Source of the DNA: Hawksworthiomyces lignivorus
Taxonomy: Eukaryota; Ascomycota; Sordariomycetes; Ophiostomatales; Ophiostomataceae
Reading direction: 5' to 3'
DNA: 64,000 bases
NCBI GenBank assembly: GCA_002917075.1
Contig: NTMA01000048.1
Span: 124,001 to 188,000, forward strand
Positions 21,895 to 33,125 of this stretch are shown one piece after another. The translations under genes and the position numbers were made by a program. Every line of letters starts with the position of its first letter. Position 1 is the first letter of the stretch. The notes under the pieces were generated by a model, which saw nothing but the letters and a program-made list of their open reading frames with translations, searched no databases and was not told the DNA's origin.

Positions 21895-21952
21895 CACGTG
21901 ACATTAATACGAGTGTAAAGGCCAGATCAACCACGTGATAACTTATCACGTG
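21895..21952. promoter_or_regulatory. CACGTG cluster with 21-bp palindrome
   Basis: A CACGTG box at 21895-21900 is followed 31 nt later by CACGTGATAA-C-TTATCACGTG (21932-21952), a perfect 10-1-10 inverted repeat. Each arm joins an E-box/Cbf1-like CACGTGA site to a GATAA site. It lies about 2 kb upstream of UAF30 and 240 nt upstream of the small open frame at 22193. Binding by bHLH or GATA factors is inferred from motif knowledge. Confidence 0.65.
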
Positions 21953-22192
21953 AACTTGCGGCGCTGGGTTGTCCTGTGTCCAATTCTACACACTAACTAC
22001 AGGCTGACCCACGGCGCCAGAGTCGCTGCTAACAACGCTGCACAGCGAATCTGTTGGCGAATCTTTTGCCTGTTCGAAGACCGGAACAAGCAACTGCCGA
22101 CCAATAGGTATTTCGCATCTCACGATTGGCTGGTTGTAGCACGGGTCCACTTGCCCCCAACTTTCTCTTTCGCACCACGCGCACAAGAGAAA

Positions 22193-22459
22193 ATGGCTGC
22201 TGCAAGCGGCCAGTTGATAACCAAATCTGTAGTGTCAAAAAGCCCCAAGAAGCCCCAAGAGCCCCAAAGCGGATCGCACCAACGTACCAGGCGACGACGA
22301 CGACGACTGCGCAGCTTGAGCAGCCTCAGAAATATATCTCGCATATTTCCCTTGCTAAGCTGGGGGATACGGCTGCCTGTCTTCATAGCCTTGGTAATTT
22401 TCTTTGCGGTCCCTGATCACCCGCTCTTTGTCTGGTGTATTACTGCGATAGCGTATTAG
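22193..22459 (+). CDS. Possible small protein with hydrophobic C-terminus, 88 aa
   Basis: An ATG in a good context (gagaaaATGG) opens 88 codons 240 nt downstream of the CACGTG/GATA palindrome. The product has a basic Ser/Pro/Arg-rich N-terminal half (SVVSKSPKKPQEPQSGSHQ, then an RTRRRRRR cluster) and a hydrophobic stretch near the C-terminus (LPVFIALVIFFAV and WCITAIAY) that could span a membrane. I recognise no family. It may instead be a chance frame in the long UAF30 upstream region; the same reading frame stays open back to 21935. Confidence 0.25.
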   Translation: MAAASGQLITKSVVSKSPKKPQEPQSGSHQRTRRRRRRLRSLSSLRNISRIFPLLSWGIRLPVFIALVIFFAVPDHPLFVWCITAIAY

Positions 22460-23919
22460 AGAGAGCAGCTAATAGCTCAGCTTGTCAACTGAGCAGGACG
22501 GATCACGAGTGCCGATTTGTTATTTCCCTTCCCTGATCTGCCATTCTCTTCTTTTTTTTCTTCCTGTTTCCTCTACTTCTCACGATCCAGTATTCCTGTG
22601 CTTTCCTGTTCTTTCCTTTTATTCTTGTCCCTAATCTTCTGTCGCAAGTCCAGCTTGTCTGCCTTTGATTTGAGATTTGAAGCTCTCAGCAACAGCGACC
22701 AAATAGACTTAGACGGCAAGGTTCGCTTTTGTCGTTCTCTCGGACACGTTTTGCGCGCCATCGCACAGCCCTGGCCCCCTGCTGTGGCGCTTGTCGCAAA
22801 GCTCCCGCTTCTTTCGCAACGATCGTCCTATCTTCGTCTGTCCGTCCTGCCTCCAGACCTAGTAGCTTGAACAGCACAAGACGACGATATCATACTTACT
22901 AAGAATACGGCCCGCGTCTTGTCTAATTTTTTTTCCCTATCTGATTATTGCATTGCTTTTTTCTGTGCTTTATTTTAATTCCCCGCCGGTTTGGGTTTTT
23001 TTAGTGCCTTTTTGGTTTCTTTTTCCTTTCGCTGTGGCTTGTTTCGACTTGGAGACCCCGAGCCGCGCTTTGTCACCTGGAGCAATCAATCCAGGAGACA
23101 GCTGCACGGGAGAAAGACAACAAACAAACAACACACACAAACGTCACACGTTTTGGTCTCATCTGCTCCTTTCTTTTTTTTTTTTTTTTTGTCGAGGTTT
23201 CGCTGCTTCGCGTTATCATCACTCCCATTTCGCTCTTTGCCGCATTGGCTTCAATGGCTTAATTGCACATCTGCTGCTCCATATTCGGCTTTCGAGCAAT
23301 AAGCAAACGAAAGAAACTCGGCGCCAAGGAAACATCGTTCCTCCTCAGCGCTCTTGCGCCATCACGCCTCACTGCGACTCTACACGTACTCGTACTACAG
23401 ACTACGCAGTACGGGAGTGCCGTCGCTCCCACCACCACCACCACCACCGCACTAACCACACTACCGACCCAGGAAGCGAGCCATCCCCTCGGTGGATATC
23501 CCCAGCCACTGGCTCTCTGCCCTAGTTATCGCATCTACACCTCTAAGCCCTTCCCTCTCTTCTCTTGTGTCGTGACACACACCACACCACACCAAATCAC
23601 GCCGCACGTAGCCGCCTCTCAGGTTCCGCATTGTGTATCCACGTCGTCCTCGCGACAAACTGGGCAAAGACGGCGCCGAATGCGAACTCGCTCCCCCTCT
23701 TCGAATCAACTCCCACTTTTTTGTGTCTTCTCGTATTCCCTTCCGTCGCGACTGCGACGATCTCCCTCTTTCGGCGCCCTGTATCGTCGGATATCGACTA
23801 GCCGTTCTCCGCACCGCTCTCGCTCTGCATCGCAACCTCCACCTCCGCGCCTTCTCGTTTACTTCTACCGACTTCACTTTCTCCTTCGACCATTTCTCAG
23901 GCGCCAGCCATCATACAAA

Positions 23920-25329
23920 ATGTCTGCTCCATGTAAGTTCAACAAGAGCTCGATTTTTTTTTCTTTCTTTTTTGCAATGATTGCCAATGATGGCGCTGCT
24001 CGACGGAGCAGAGCATTGGCGCTTTTGCTTATGAAGAGATGTGGCCGGTAGCGGAGCAGAGTGCCGAGGAACATGCGGGATGCATCTGCTTGACGGCATA
24101 TGATGTTGTGTTTCTATAAACAGATTCTGACAGAACGCAGTGTCGGACAGCGAGCTGCGTCAGTACACGCAGCTAATCGATGGAATTCTCTCGACCGCCG
24201 ATCTCCTGACTGTGACTCGCAAGAAAGTCCGCAAAGGACTAGAGAAGGCCATTGGCAAGGACCTCAGTGATCAGAAGGTGAGACAAAGCTGCTTTGATTC
24301 CTGGTTCTCTTGGGTTCTAGCACCACGCTGCACCGCACCGCAGTGCGCTACTTTCCGCTCAAGTCGTGCCGCTTGGCCCCAATTCGCTGGCAGGAGCTGC
24401 TGCCTGTTCTGATATATGATACTAACCTACGCGCAGGTTGCCATCAAAGACCTGATCGAAGCCCGCTTCGATGCTATCAACTCGCAATCCCAGTCGACGG
24501 GCACCATGCCCACACCACCCTTGCATGCCAGCCAAGATGAGCACGGGTCTACTCCGCCGCCGAAACGGGAGTACTCATCGATAAATGGCTATGACGGCGA
24601 CGACGCAGACAGCTATGCGGATTCGCGCCGAGGGACGGTAGACCGTGAGATCAAGGTGTCTCTAGGCGAGGAGGACGAGGACGAGGACGACCGCGGACCG
24701 GCGAAGAAGAAGCATAAGCGGTCGTCATCGTCGATCGAGGAAGAGGACGCTCGGCTGGCGGCAGAGCTGCAGGCACAGGAAAACCGGCTGGCGCGAGCGC
24801 GAACCACACGCGGCGGGGGCACGGCGAAGGCAGCCAAGCCGCGGAAGAAGGCAGCACCCAAGAAGAAGAGCGCCGCCAAGGTAAAGGACGAAGACGGTAG
24901 CGAAGTCGACAGCGAAGCCAGCGGTACGGTGAAGGAGAAGCGCAAGGCTGGCGGTGGGTTCCAGAAGCCCTTCAACCTGAGCTACCACCTCGCAGAGTTG
25001 GTCGGAGCACCACAGGTATGCATTCTCTCTTCTCTCTCTCTTTCTCTCTCTCTCTCTATCTTTTTATTTGTACCTATTCCCTTGTATCGGCTTTTGTGGA
25101 TGTGTCTATACGATGTCTAACATCTTGCCCTCACACCTAGATGTCCCGGCCGCAGGTGGTCAAGAAGCTCTGGGAGCATATCAAAGCAAACGATCTGCAG
25201 GACCCGGCCGACAAGCGCCAAATACGCTGTGACGACCGGATGCAGGCGATATTCAAGCAGCACAAGATAGACATGTTCCAGATGAATAAGCAGCTGGGCA
25301 ACCATCTCTACCCGATCGACGAGGAATAG
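23920..25329 (+). CDS. UAF30: UAF30-like protein, DEK-C plus SWIB domain
   Basis: A nuclear chromatin protein. In yeast, Uaf30 is a subunit of the upstream activating factor of RNA polymerase I. Four exons, 23920-23932, 24141-24277, 24437-25015 and 25141-25329, give 305 aa. The first exon encodes only MSAP; acceptor CAG at 24140 rather than 24123 keeps the frame, giving MSAPLSDSELRQYTQLIDG. The N-terminal DEK-C/SAP-like helix bundle (about 6-60) contains TADLLTVTRKKVRKGLEKAI. A low-complexity acidic then Lys/Ala-rich linker (KKKHKRSSSS, AAKPRKKAAPKKKSAAK) carries nuclear-localisation-like clusters. The SWIB/MDM2 fold (about 222-300) has GGGFQKPFNLSYHLAELVG, MSRPQVVKKLWEHIKANDLQ, RCDDRMQAIFKQ and MFQMNKQLGNHLYPI. 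A long pyrimidine-rich leader precedes it. Intron 3 holds a TC microsatellite. Confidence 0.93.
25023..25060. repeat. (TC)n microsatellite in UAF30 intron 3
   Basis: A tandem TC run close to the 5' side of the 125-nt third intron of UAF30, just after the GTATGC donor. Confidence 0.8.
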
Positions 25330-27171
25330 TGAGGCCTAGTCGGGCGAGGTGAGAGACGGAGCAACTGGTGCAGCACGAAGACAGAAGGACGTGGAGGATC
25401 ATTAAAAAAGGGGGATGGTAAGGTATTCTGGGAGAATTTATGGGCGTTTCTGGCCGGGTGTTTTTTTATTTTTATTTTTATTTTTTTTTATTTGCGTTAT
25501 ATGTTTTGCTGTTTGTCACTGACGGAGGAGTTTTGTCTCTTTGCTCTTGCTTGTATTATTTCCTGCATCTTGCAGGGATCTTCACCACGGCGCCGGATAT
25601 CTTTCCTCAGGACGTTTTATCGTTTGGTGAATATGCTGTTGCATTTTTTTTTTTTGCTTATTTCATAACTTATATTAGCTTTGCATCTTCCACTTGTTTC
25701 TCATATTTATTTCATAGGCCTTACCAAAGGCGATATTGAGCAACTGTCCAGCAGGGCGTGGACGATGGACAACGACGGATGAACGAGATTAAGCAGCCTT
25801 ATACTTTTTACTTATTTACAAATCTCCAATGGAACGAAGACACGTCTGACAGATGTCTGTGACACCTCGGGAAATCAAATTATATTAAAAAGAGACCATG
25901 GCCTTGCTCGTTATGTGTGTGATTTTTAGTTTTAGTTTTACATTTTTTATTCTTTTTAGATCGATTCCTATATCTCTGCTTCTGCCATGTATCTCTCACT
26001 ACTCCGTATCTCACTGCCCATATAAGAAGAAAATATGGTCTCGTGATGGCATAAGAAAAAAAAAACCTAGAAAGACTGATTTGTAAAGCATCTTCTCTTT
26101 TGCAACCCGAAAGGCTGGCTGGCCGTGTCTGCCTTTTCAAGACTGCCGTCGGAATAAGAAAATAGAGGGAAATGACTCAGATCGATCTTATTCTGAATGG
26201 CTGGGAAGGTGGTGACTCTTACCTGCAGCAGCTCTATAATAATCAGTAAATTATAGCGAGCTGTGCCTTTTCTAGTCCCCAATTCGCCAATGACAGTGCA
26301 GTCGTCTCTAATGGCTCAGCCGCGTCTGGTGGCTTGTGGGCAGATCTGGGAACATGCTATGTAAAATGCTTCAAGTGTTTGGATTAGGAAGGTTACAGGG
26401 GAGTTTTGGAGGGGTCGAGGGGAAGAAGGAGGCACTGTCAGACGGAAGTTAGCTGCTTGTGGGCAAGGCTGAGCTTGTTTGTTGGGGCCGTATGACACAT
26501 CCATCCCTCTCGCTTTAGGGAGAGGAAGGGGAGGGAAGGAGCAAAAAGGAGCTTTGTCAGGTTGTAGCGGGGCAAAAGTGTCGGTGTTCGCGCTCTTTCC
26601 GTGCCCTTCTGTTCGTTCAGTCAGTCCTGCTGGCAGTTGCTGGCCGCCGTATCAGTCTGCTCTTACCCTGCCGATGCGAATTTTGCCCCGCGGCAATGTG
26701 GCCCGTGCGCCACTCATCGCAGAGCCAATTTGTGTGTGCTTTGGTGAGTTTTGGTGAGTTTTGGCGGGTTTTGTGTGTCTCGACTTCCCTAGCAGCTGAC
26801 GAAATCGCATGGTTACTGGAAGCTCCTCATTAAAAATTCTCGATTGCTTCCTCTCCGTCCTCGACTTTTGCCTTTAAAGTTGATCCTTGGGTCCTCTCCC
26901 ATTCCTCTTGGATTCTTGCAATCTTCTCATTCCTTACTTTACTTTCCTTTTCCTTTACCAATTTGATTTTGTGCTTCTCATTTTCCCTTGTACTTTGTGT
27001 TTCTTCGGCACTTTCTATTCAGTTCATTTCTCTTGGCATTCACAGGGAGACATAGTATTTGTTCCCTCGTTACAATTCTAGGCGTAAAGACAAAGATACA
27101 TATATACATATACTCGACTCCACAAGACGGACCACTCTCAGACGACAATTTGGACACCTGCACTGAGAGTC
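25330..27171. other. UAF30 to HEL2 intergenic
   Basis: This 1.84-kb gap holds the UAF30 3' UTR (T-rich, with TTTTTA repeats at about 25467-25490) and the HEL2 promoter and leader. A 10-bp unit related to TTTTGGTGAG is repeated about three times at 26740-26772. The 300 nt before HEL2 are pyrimidine-rich. No gene is supported. Confidence 0.5.
26740..26772. repeat. 10-bp tandem repeat TTTTGGTGAG
   Basis: Two exact and one diverged copy (TTTTGGCGGG) in direct tandem, about 400 nt upstream of HEL2. Confidence 0.75.
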
Positions 27172-29993
27172 ATGGCTGGAGGTGACGGAGCAACAGCAGC
27201 GGCTACTTCAGCTGGTTCAGGCGGAGGCGGCGCCGGTGCCGGCGCAAATTCGGCTTCATCATCGAGACCAAACAGAGGAGACGGCCATAATAGAGGCGGC
27301 CGGGGCCGTGGTGGCCGGGGACGGGGCAGCGGCAGTGGAGGTGGTGCTGGTGGCGGTCGCAGTGGTGGCCGAGGAGGCGATTCACAACAAGGCTCATCAT
27401 CTCGCCATGAAGGCGGCGGCGGTGATGGACAGCATCGGAGACGAGGCGGTCGGGGACGGCACAGCGGAGGACACCACCACGGCGGTGACCGTACCACAGA
27501 ATCAACAGCAGCAGATGGACCGGCAGACGCAGCAGCAACCACTACAGAAGGCAGCTCTGCCCGATTACCGACGCTGCAAGACGCCCTCTTAAGGCCGCCA
27601 GACGGTGCGGCTGCTGCCGGTGGCGAAGGCGCCGCCGACGATGACGAAGCCGAAGTCTGCTTCATCTGTGCCAACCCCGTCATCCACCACTCTATCGCTC
27701 CCTGCAACCACCTGACCTGCCACATCTGCGCGCTGCGCATGCGCGCCCTCTACCGGACCAAGGACTGTCCACACTGTCGGGTGAGTGCTTTTTCTTCTAC
27801 CGTTTTCTACGGTTGTCTCGTTCGTCTCGGGCCTGTACTAACGATTCTCTTACCTACCAGACACCTGCCCCCTTTGTCATCTTCACTGACGATCCTTCAA
27901 AACGCTTTGAGGAATATACCGATGCCGACATTACCAGTACGGATGAGAACATCGGCATCAAGTACACCAATGAGGATATCGTGGGCGACACTGTTCTCCT
28001 GCTGCGCTACAACTGCCCAGACGAGTCCTGCGATTATGCCGGCTTCAGCTGGCCAGACCTGCACCGCCACGTGCGTACTGCCCACAACAAAAAAATGTGC
28101 GACTTGTGCACGCGCAACAAGAAAGTCTTCACCCATGAGCACGAACTGTTCACCGAAAAGGGCCTCGAGAAGCACATGCGCCACGGCGACGACAAGCCAG
28201 GCGCCATCGACCAGACAGGGTTCAAGGGCCACCCGCTGTGTGGATTCTGCGGTGAGCGCTTCTATGACGACGACAAGCTGTATGAGCACTGCCGCAACAA
28301 GCATGAGCGTTGCTTCATCTGTGACCGCCGCGACTCCCGCTCACCACACTACTACCGCAACTACAACGAGCTCGAGAAGCACTTCCGCAAGGACCACTAC
28401 CTGTGTATGGACCGGGAGTGCCTTGAGAAGAAGTTCGTCGTGTTCCAGTCCGAGTTGGACCTCAAGGCCCACCAGCTGAGCGAGCACGGCAACACCCTGT
28501 CAAAGGACGTCCGGCGCGATGTCCAAGTAGTTAGCATGTCGGACTTTGACTTCCGGCAGTCTTATCAAAACGAGCGGAGAGGCGGCGGCGGGAGTGGAAG
28601 TGGTAGTGGCAGCGGCGGCCGGAGCCACCAAGGGCGACCCAGCCGGGGACGCGACCCCAATGCCGATGCGCCAGTACCCATCAGCTCAGGTCAGAACATG
28701 CGCCGCGACGAGATCGCATACCAGCGCCAGCTGGCGATTCACTCTGCCCAGTCCATCTCAAATAGGACTTTTGGCAGCCACCTGTCTGCCCCAACGCCGG
28801 CGGCAGCAAGCCAGCAGCAAGGAGCATCCCGGCAAAATGGATCTTCGTCGGGCAACCGTGCCGCTTCTGGGTCTTCCGAACAGCCTGCGTCTTTGATCGA
28901 CCCCATGGAGGCCCTGAGCGTGTCCGACCTCGCCAACTTGTCTCCTCAAGAGCGTGCTCGCCTCGTTCGCCATGGTGCCGTCATCGAGCGCGCCTCAAAT
29001 CTGCTCGGCAGCAACCCAACCAAGGTCGCGGCTTTCCGCAACCACATCTCTGCATACCGCTCGGGCTCTTTCACTGCCACCCAGCTGATCGACGCCTTCT
29101 CGACCCTGTTCGCCGACACAAGCGACACCGCACTGGGTAGCCTGGTGCGGGAGGTTGCCGACCTCTTCGAGGACCAGACCAAAGCCGATGCCCTGCGCCA
29201 GGCGCTCAGCGACCGCCGCACTACCAACGAAGACTATCCGTCGCTGCCGACGCTCGGCGGCATGCACGGAGCCACGACCTCCACGAGCGGGTGGGCCGCC
29301 GCCGCCGCCGCCTCGCCTACCCTTATCCTGCCTGGCTCGGCTGCCTCGGCACAGCAGAGGCAATCTTCCACCCGCGTGCTGCGGCTCAAGCACAGCACAC
29401 GCCAGGGCGGTGACAGCAGCAGCAGCAGCATCAGCGGACTGGGGCCGTCTGGTCGGACGGTGCCTGGCGCGACGTGGACGGCGCCCTCGGGCTCGGCTGC
29501 GCGGGCCCCGGTGAGCGCAAGCCGCTCGCCCGTGCCGTCAGCGTCGGCCGCGTTCCCTGCCCTGCCAAGCACGGCTCGCAAGACGAACGCTACCCCCCTG
29601 GCGGCGTCGTCTTCTTGGGTCAGCGGCGGCGGAGCAGCATCTGCCTCTTCACGCTCTGGCCCCTCATCGTCTCTGGCAGCACGCCTCGGCGGCGGCGGTT
29701 CCTCGTCTACGCCCGGGTCGGGCACTAGCACCCCCCGTGCGCGGCTTGTTGGTGAAGACGCCTTCCCGGCGCTTCCTGCCGCCGCCAAACCCCTGACCAC
29801 CATCTTCGGGTATGGTCGTGGTGCGGTGCGCCGCGACGTTGGCAATCGCGATACCGGCTTTTCCTGGGGCGGCGGCAGCAGCGCAAATGAGCCAGCCGAC
29901 GCCGCCGGCCCTTCCGAAGCAGAGGACGAAGCGGCCGGCAAGGGCAAGAAGAAGGGCAAGCAAGGCAAGAAGGTGCTCGTCCAGTGGGGTTGA
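27172..29993 (+). CDS. HEL2: RING E3 ubiquitin ligase Hel2/ZNF598
   Basis: The E3 ligase that senses collided ribosomes and ubiquitinates 40S proteins to start ribosome-associated quality control. Two exons, 27172-27780 and 27861-29993, give 913 aa. The N-terminal 150 residues are Gly/Arg-rich (RGG-like) and could bind RNA. The RING is C3HC4-like (about 163-203): CFICANPVIHHSIAPCNHLT, then CHICALRMRALY and CPHCR, with the intron just after the last cysteine. It continues TPAPFVIFTDDPSKRFEEY, a Hel2 hallmark. A series of C2H2-type fingers follows: CPDESCDYAGFSWPDLHRHV, CDLCTRNKKVF, CGFCGERFYDDDKLYEHCRN, CFICDRRDSRSPHYYRNYNE and CMDRECLEKKFVVF. The C-terminal half is low-complexity with YPSLPTLGG and a basic end (KGKKKGKQGKKVLVQWG), as in fungal Hel2. 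Confidence 0.95.
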
Positions 29994-30398
29994 GAGCCTT
30001 GCCTCCCTTTATATTACGTTGCCTTTGAAACTTGATCTAAAGGTCAATCTAGATGTTTTTTTATAGATGAAACTGAATGCATTTTGGAGAAGGGGAAACT
30101 GGGACAATGAAATGCATGGCGGTTCATGGCTGTTTTCTGTTTTGCCCTGTGATTTTAAGCGTGTATTATTTGAGAAGAGAGAAGAGGTTCGTTAAGCAAA
30201 GGCCTGACTCGGGTGGCACACAGATGCATCGAATAGAAAAGACATAGAAAAAAATTAAAAATAAAGACGAAGAATTCATGTCAAGATAATGTTTTTTTTT
30301 TACCTATTTTCCAGAAGTGCGTTGCATGATATACAGAAATTCTATTTATATTTAGTTCATCTAATTGCTTCCTCCTTTCTCTTCATTTCTGCCTCTTT
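29994..30398. other. convergent 3' region HEL2 / FMO
   Basis: An AT-rich 405-nt spacer between two convergent genes, with poly-A and poly-T runs fitting 3' UTRs. No gene is seen. Confidence 0.5.
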
Positions 30399-33125
30399 TT
30401 AACTTTTTATGCGTTCGTACAGCCCGTCGATCGTGTAGTCCTTCTTTGGGCCCCGCACAGCGTACTGAAGCCGCCATTCCCGGAGGTTGACCCCGGATAG
30501 CGCAAAGTCGTACTGCACATCGTAGAAGTCGTCGATGCAGAGGTGGCCGGCGTTCGCGCGCCAGCCGGTGACGGCGTGGTGTGTTGAGGACCCAGCCGCC
30601 GCAGAGGAAGCTGGGCCGGAAGAGGTCGCGGCGGCGGCAGCGTCGTCGCCGGTGCGGAACTGAAGCGCGTGGAACAGGTAGTCGGCGCGGGCGGGATCGT
30701 CGGTGCGGACGAACCAGACGCTGAGGCGGTCGTGGGCGGCGTCGTAGCGCCAGATGTAGCGGCGGGTGGCGCGGAACGAGAGCGGCGGGCCGCCTCCGTG
30801 GGTCTCGGCTGTGAACGTGCCATCCTCCACGTACAGGTACTCGAGGTCTTCTGGATCCACCGCGGCAGCCGCCGCCTTCCCTGAGAGGCCGTCCGCCGTC
30901 GCCGCCCGCAGGCGGAACTCGGCGGTGCCCACAAACCGCCCGCTCGGGTGGCTCGGCAGCCGGCTGGTCAGCTGCCGGTCCAGCCGCCACGTGCCCTGCA
31001 GGCTGCGGAACACGGCGCGCGCGACGAAGCGCGCCTGGTGGAGGCCGGCGCGCGCGACGGCGGTCGTGGACGCGGTGGCGCGGCGGGCCTCGGCAGCCGC
31101 GACTTCGTCGTCGTCGTCGTCCTCCTCCTCGACGCGGTAGTGCGCCGGCGTGACAATGTCCATGCTGACGTCGGGCGTGGACAGGGCCGCGGCCTCGGCG
31201 GCCGTGGGCTGGCGGCGCGGCACGCCCAGCGCCTCGGCAAAGGCGTCCATCAGGTACAGGTAGTCGCCCATGGGGAACTGCGAGGCGCGCGGGTCCGCCC
31301 GCAGGGCCTGCGTGCGCGCGACGGAGCGGTCGGCGGCCAGCGCCGGCGCTAGCTGCGGCCACAGCGGCATCGCCGCCGGGTACCACGGGCGGTCTTGCTG
31401 CTGCTGCTGCTGCTGCTGCGCCTCGTCCTCTTTTTTCTGCTGCTGCTGCGCGTCCGACACGAACAGCGCCGTCGCCAGCCGCGCCTGCATCTCCATGACG
31501 CCCCAGTACGGCGAGCGGTAGAAGCCGACAAACGCCAGGCGAGGCACGGCCGGGTGGTGGGTGGCGTGGAACGCGAGGGCGAGCGACTGCGGCACGTCGG
31601 CGGCGTCGAAGCCGAGCGCGGCCCGCACAGACTCGGGGAAGAACGACAGCGACGTCGCCGACGTGAAGCCCGTGGCCAGCACGACGGCGGCGAGGCCGTC
31701 GACGGGCCCGGACGTCGTTGTGGCCGCAGCCGCCGCCGTCGCAGAGGCCGCGCCAGCCAGGGCCGTCAGCCTGCCCGTAGACACCGCGATCAGCCCGGCC
31801 CGCACATGCTCCAGGTATATGTCGCTGACCGCCATGTATGGCGGCGCGTCCAGCACGGCGTCGCCGCGCATGGCCAGCGCCGGATGGATGTCGGCCTGGT
31901 CTGTGCCGAGCAGGGCCTGGAAGATGGCGTGGGTGCGCCGGGCCGCCTCGACACTGATGTGGCCCTGGGTGTCGGCCAGCGGCTGCGGGCGCCTGCGCAG
32001 GTTATACGAGGTCAGGTCGAACGGGAGGAAAGGCGGCGCTTCAACCGCGGGCTGGGTTTTTGCGTGAGCAAGTCGCTGTATGATAGCGCAGTCATGAAGC
32101 CTCTGAAACCAGCACACTTACCGACGGAGACGTATGGAGAGGAAGCACCCAGGTGGGCTGCTGAACGAGGTGGTGCACGGAGTAGGCGTCTGGGTCTGGG
32201 ATGGGGCTGGTCGGGTTGGTCTTCGCCTTGGCGTCTGGTGCGTGCGTGGCTGCCGAGATGTGGTTGGCAATGGTGCCGGCGATCTCGACACCTGAGAACT
32301 GACCACCCACAACCAATATCTTGCCGGGCTTCGCGGCCAGGGTGCCGTCTGCCTTCTGGAACAGCGTCTTTAGGTCCCGGTACTGGCTGCTGTGGATGAC
32401 CGGGATGGAGCCTTCTTCCGGAGGCCAGGAAGTCTGCACCGCCTCTGGGATAATGGGACTCCCAAAGTAACCGCTCGCCACGATCATGTAGTCAAATACT
32501 CCGGCGTCTTCCTCCGCTGCTTCAGAGGCGGCAGCGTTAGCCCCACCACTGGATGTCGCCGTGCTCGCGGTCGAATGAGTCCACACGTGCCACCCGCTGC
32601 GGCCGCCGTCGATTGGTTCAGCTCGTGCTACCCGGCAGTTCAACTGAACGTCGACGTCTTCCCGCTCGCGGCAGTAGCGATCATAGTACCGCTCTAGGTA
32701 CTGCCCGATCTGCCACGCTCTAGGAAACTGTGGCGCTGTGCCGCCGTCTCCAAGATCGAAGCTGCTGCCCTCATCCTCATCCTCATCCTCATCCTCCCCC
32801 TCCCCACGCCACGCCAGATCGCTGAACTGTACCGTGTGCCGGCTCTGGTTTGCCAGCATCTGCGGATGGATCAGCCCGTCCCGGTCTTCTGGACTGTTCG
32901 GCCACAGGCCGCCGATGCGTGACTGACTCTCAAATATCGTCACGCGAAACAGCCCACGTGCGTGCTTGTCCCACAGCAACGTCTTAGCTGCGACCAGCCC
33001 GGACGGGCCAGCTCCTAGCAGTGATGTCAGTGAAATGAAGATCTCTCACGAAGAGTTGCATTAACTCTGATTAGGGAGAAGTGATGCTCACCAACGATGC
33101 ACACCGTCTTCTTTGGGATGGTCAT
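30399..33125 (-). CDS. Flavin monooxygenase fused to DUF6314-like domain
   Basis: A probable FAD/NADPH-dependent monooxygenase; substrate unknown. Three exons, 33125-33092, 33014-32122 and 32075-30399, give 867 aa, much longer than the usual 450-550 aa FMO. The FAD Rossmann motif VGAGPSGLVA (about 11-20) spans the first intron and is followed by FESQSRIGGLWPN. The sequence VIHSSQYRDLK is FMO-like. A second nucleotide-binding motif, VVGGQFSGVEIAGTIANH, lies near 245. VVLATGFTSATSLSF matches the ATG-containing motif of the family. The C-terminal about 200 residues (FRSLQGTWRLDRQLTSRLPS, HPSGRFVGTAEFRL, YVEDGTF, WFVRTDDPARADYLFHALQF, CIDDFYDVQYDFAL, KKDYTIDGLYERIK) look like a DUF6314 domain. 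Low-complexity inserts are an Asp/Glu run and a Gln run. Intron 2 is only 46 nt. Confidence 0.88.
31397..31421. repeat. CTG/CAG repeat (polyglutamine)
   Basis: A (CTG)n run on the plus strand encodes polyglutamine in the FMO fusion protein; a second shorter run follows at 31438-31450. Confidence 0.85.
32768..32800. repeat. ATCCTC repeat (acidic run)
   Basis: A tandem hexamer (CATCCT on the plus strand) encodes an alternating Asp-Glu run in the FMO domain, between the FAD-binding and substrate regions. Confidence 0.8.

Larger units (their letters stand above)
16696..23919. other. 7.2-kb gene-poor region between ECM33 and UAF30
   Basis: The longest stretch without a convincing gene. It must contain the promoters of the two divergent genes ECM33 and UAF30. 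I see a purine-only plus-strand block (about 17979-18200), a perfect UUCG-capped hairpin (20677-20698), a 16-bp palindrome (21540-21555), CACGTG boxes with a 21-bp palindrome (21895-21952) and one small open frame with a hydrophobic C-terminus (22193-22459). About 1 kb of pyrimidine-rich sequence precedes UAF30. Remaining frames are short and unbiased. A non-coding transcript is possible. Confidence 0.5.

Noticed and set aside
24124..24140. Alternative UAF30 acceptor at 24123
   Set aside because: It shifts the frame and leads to a stop after about 20 residues, losing the DEK-C domain; the acceptor at 24140 restores it.
31395..32399. 334-codon frame antisense to the FMO gene
   Set aside because: Same GC-driven shadow; Arg/Gly-rich, and it crosses the FMO intron.
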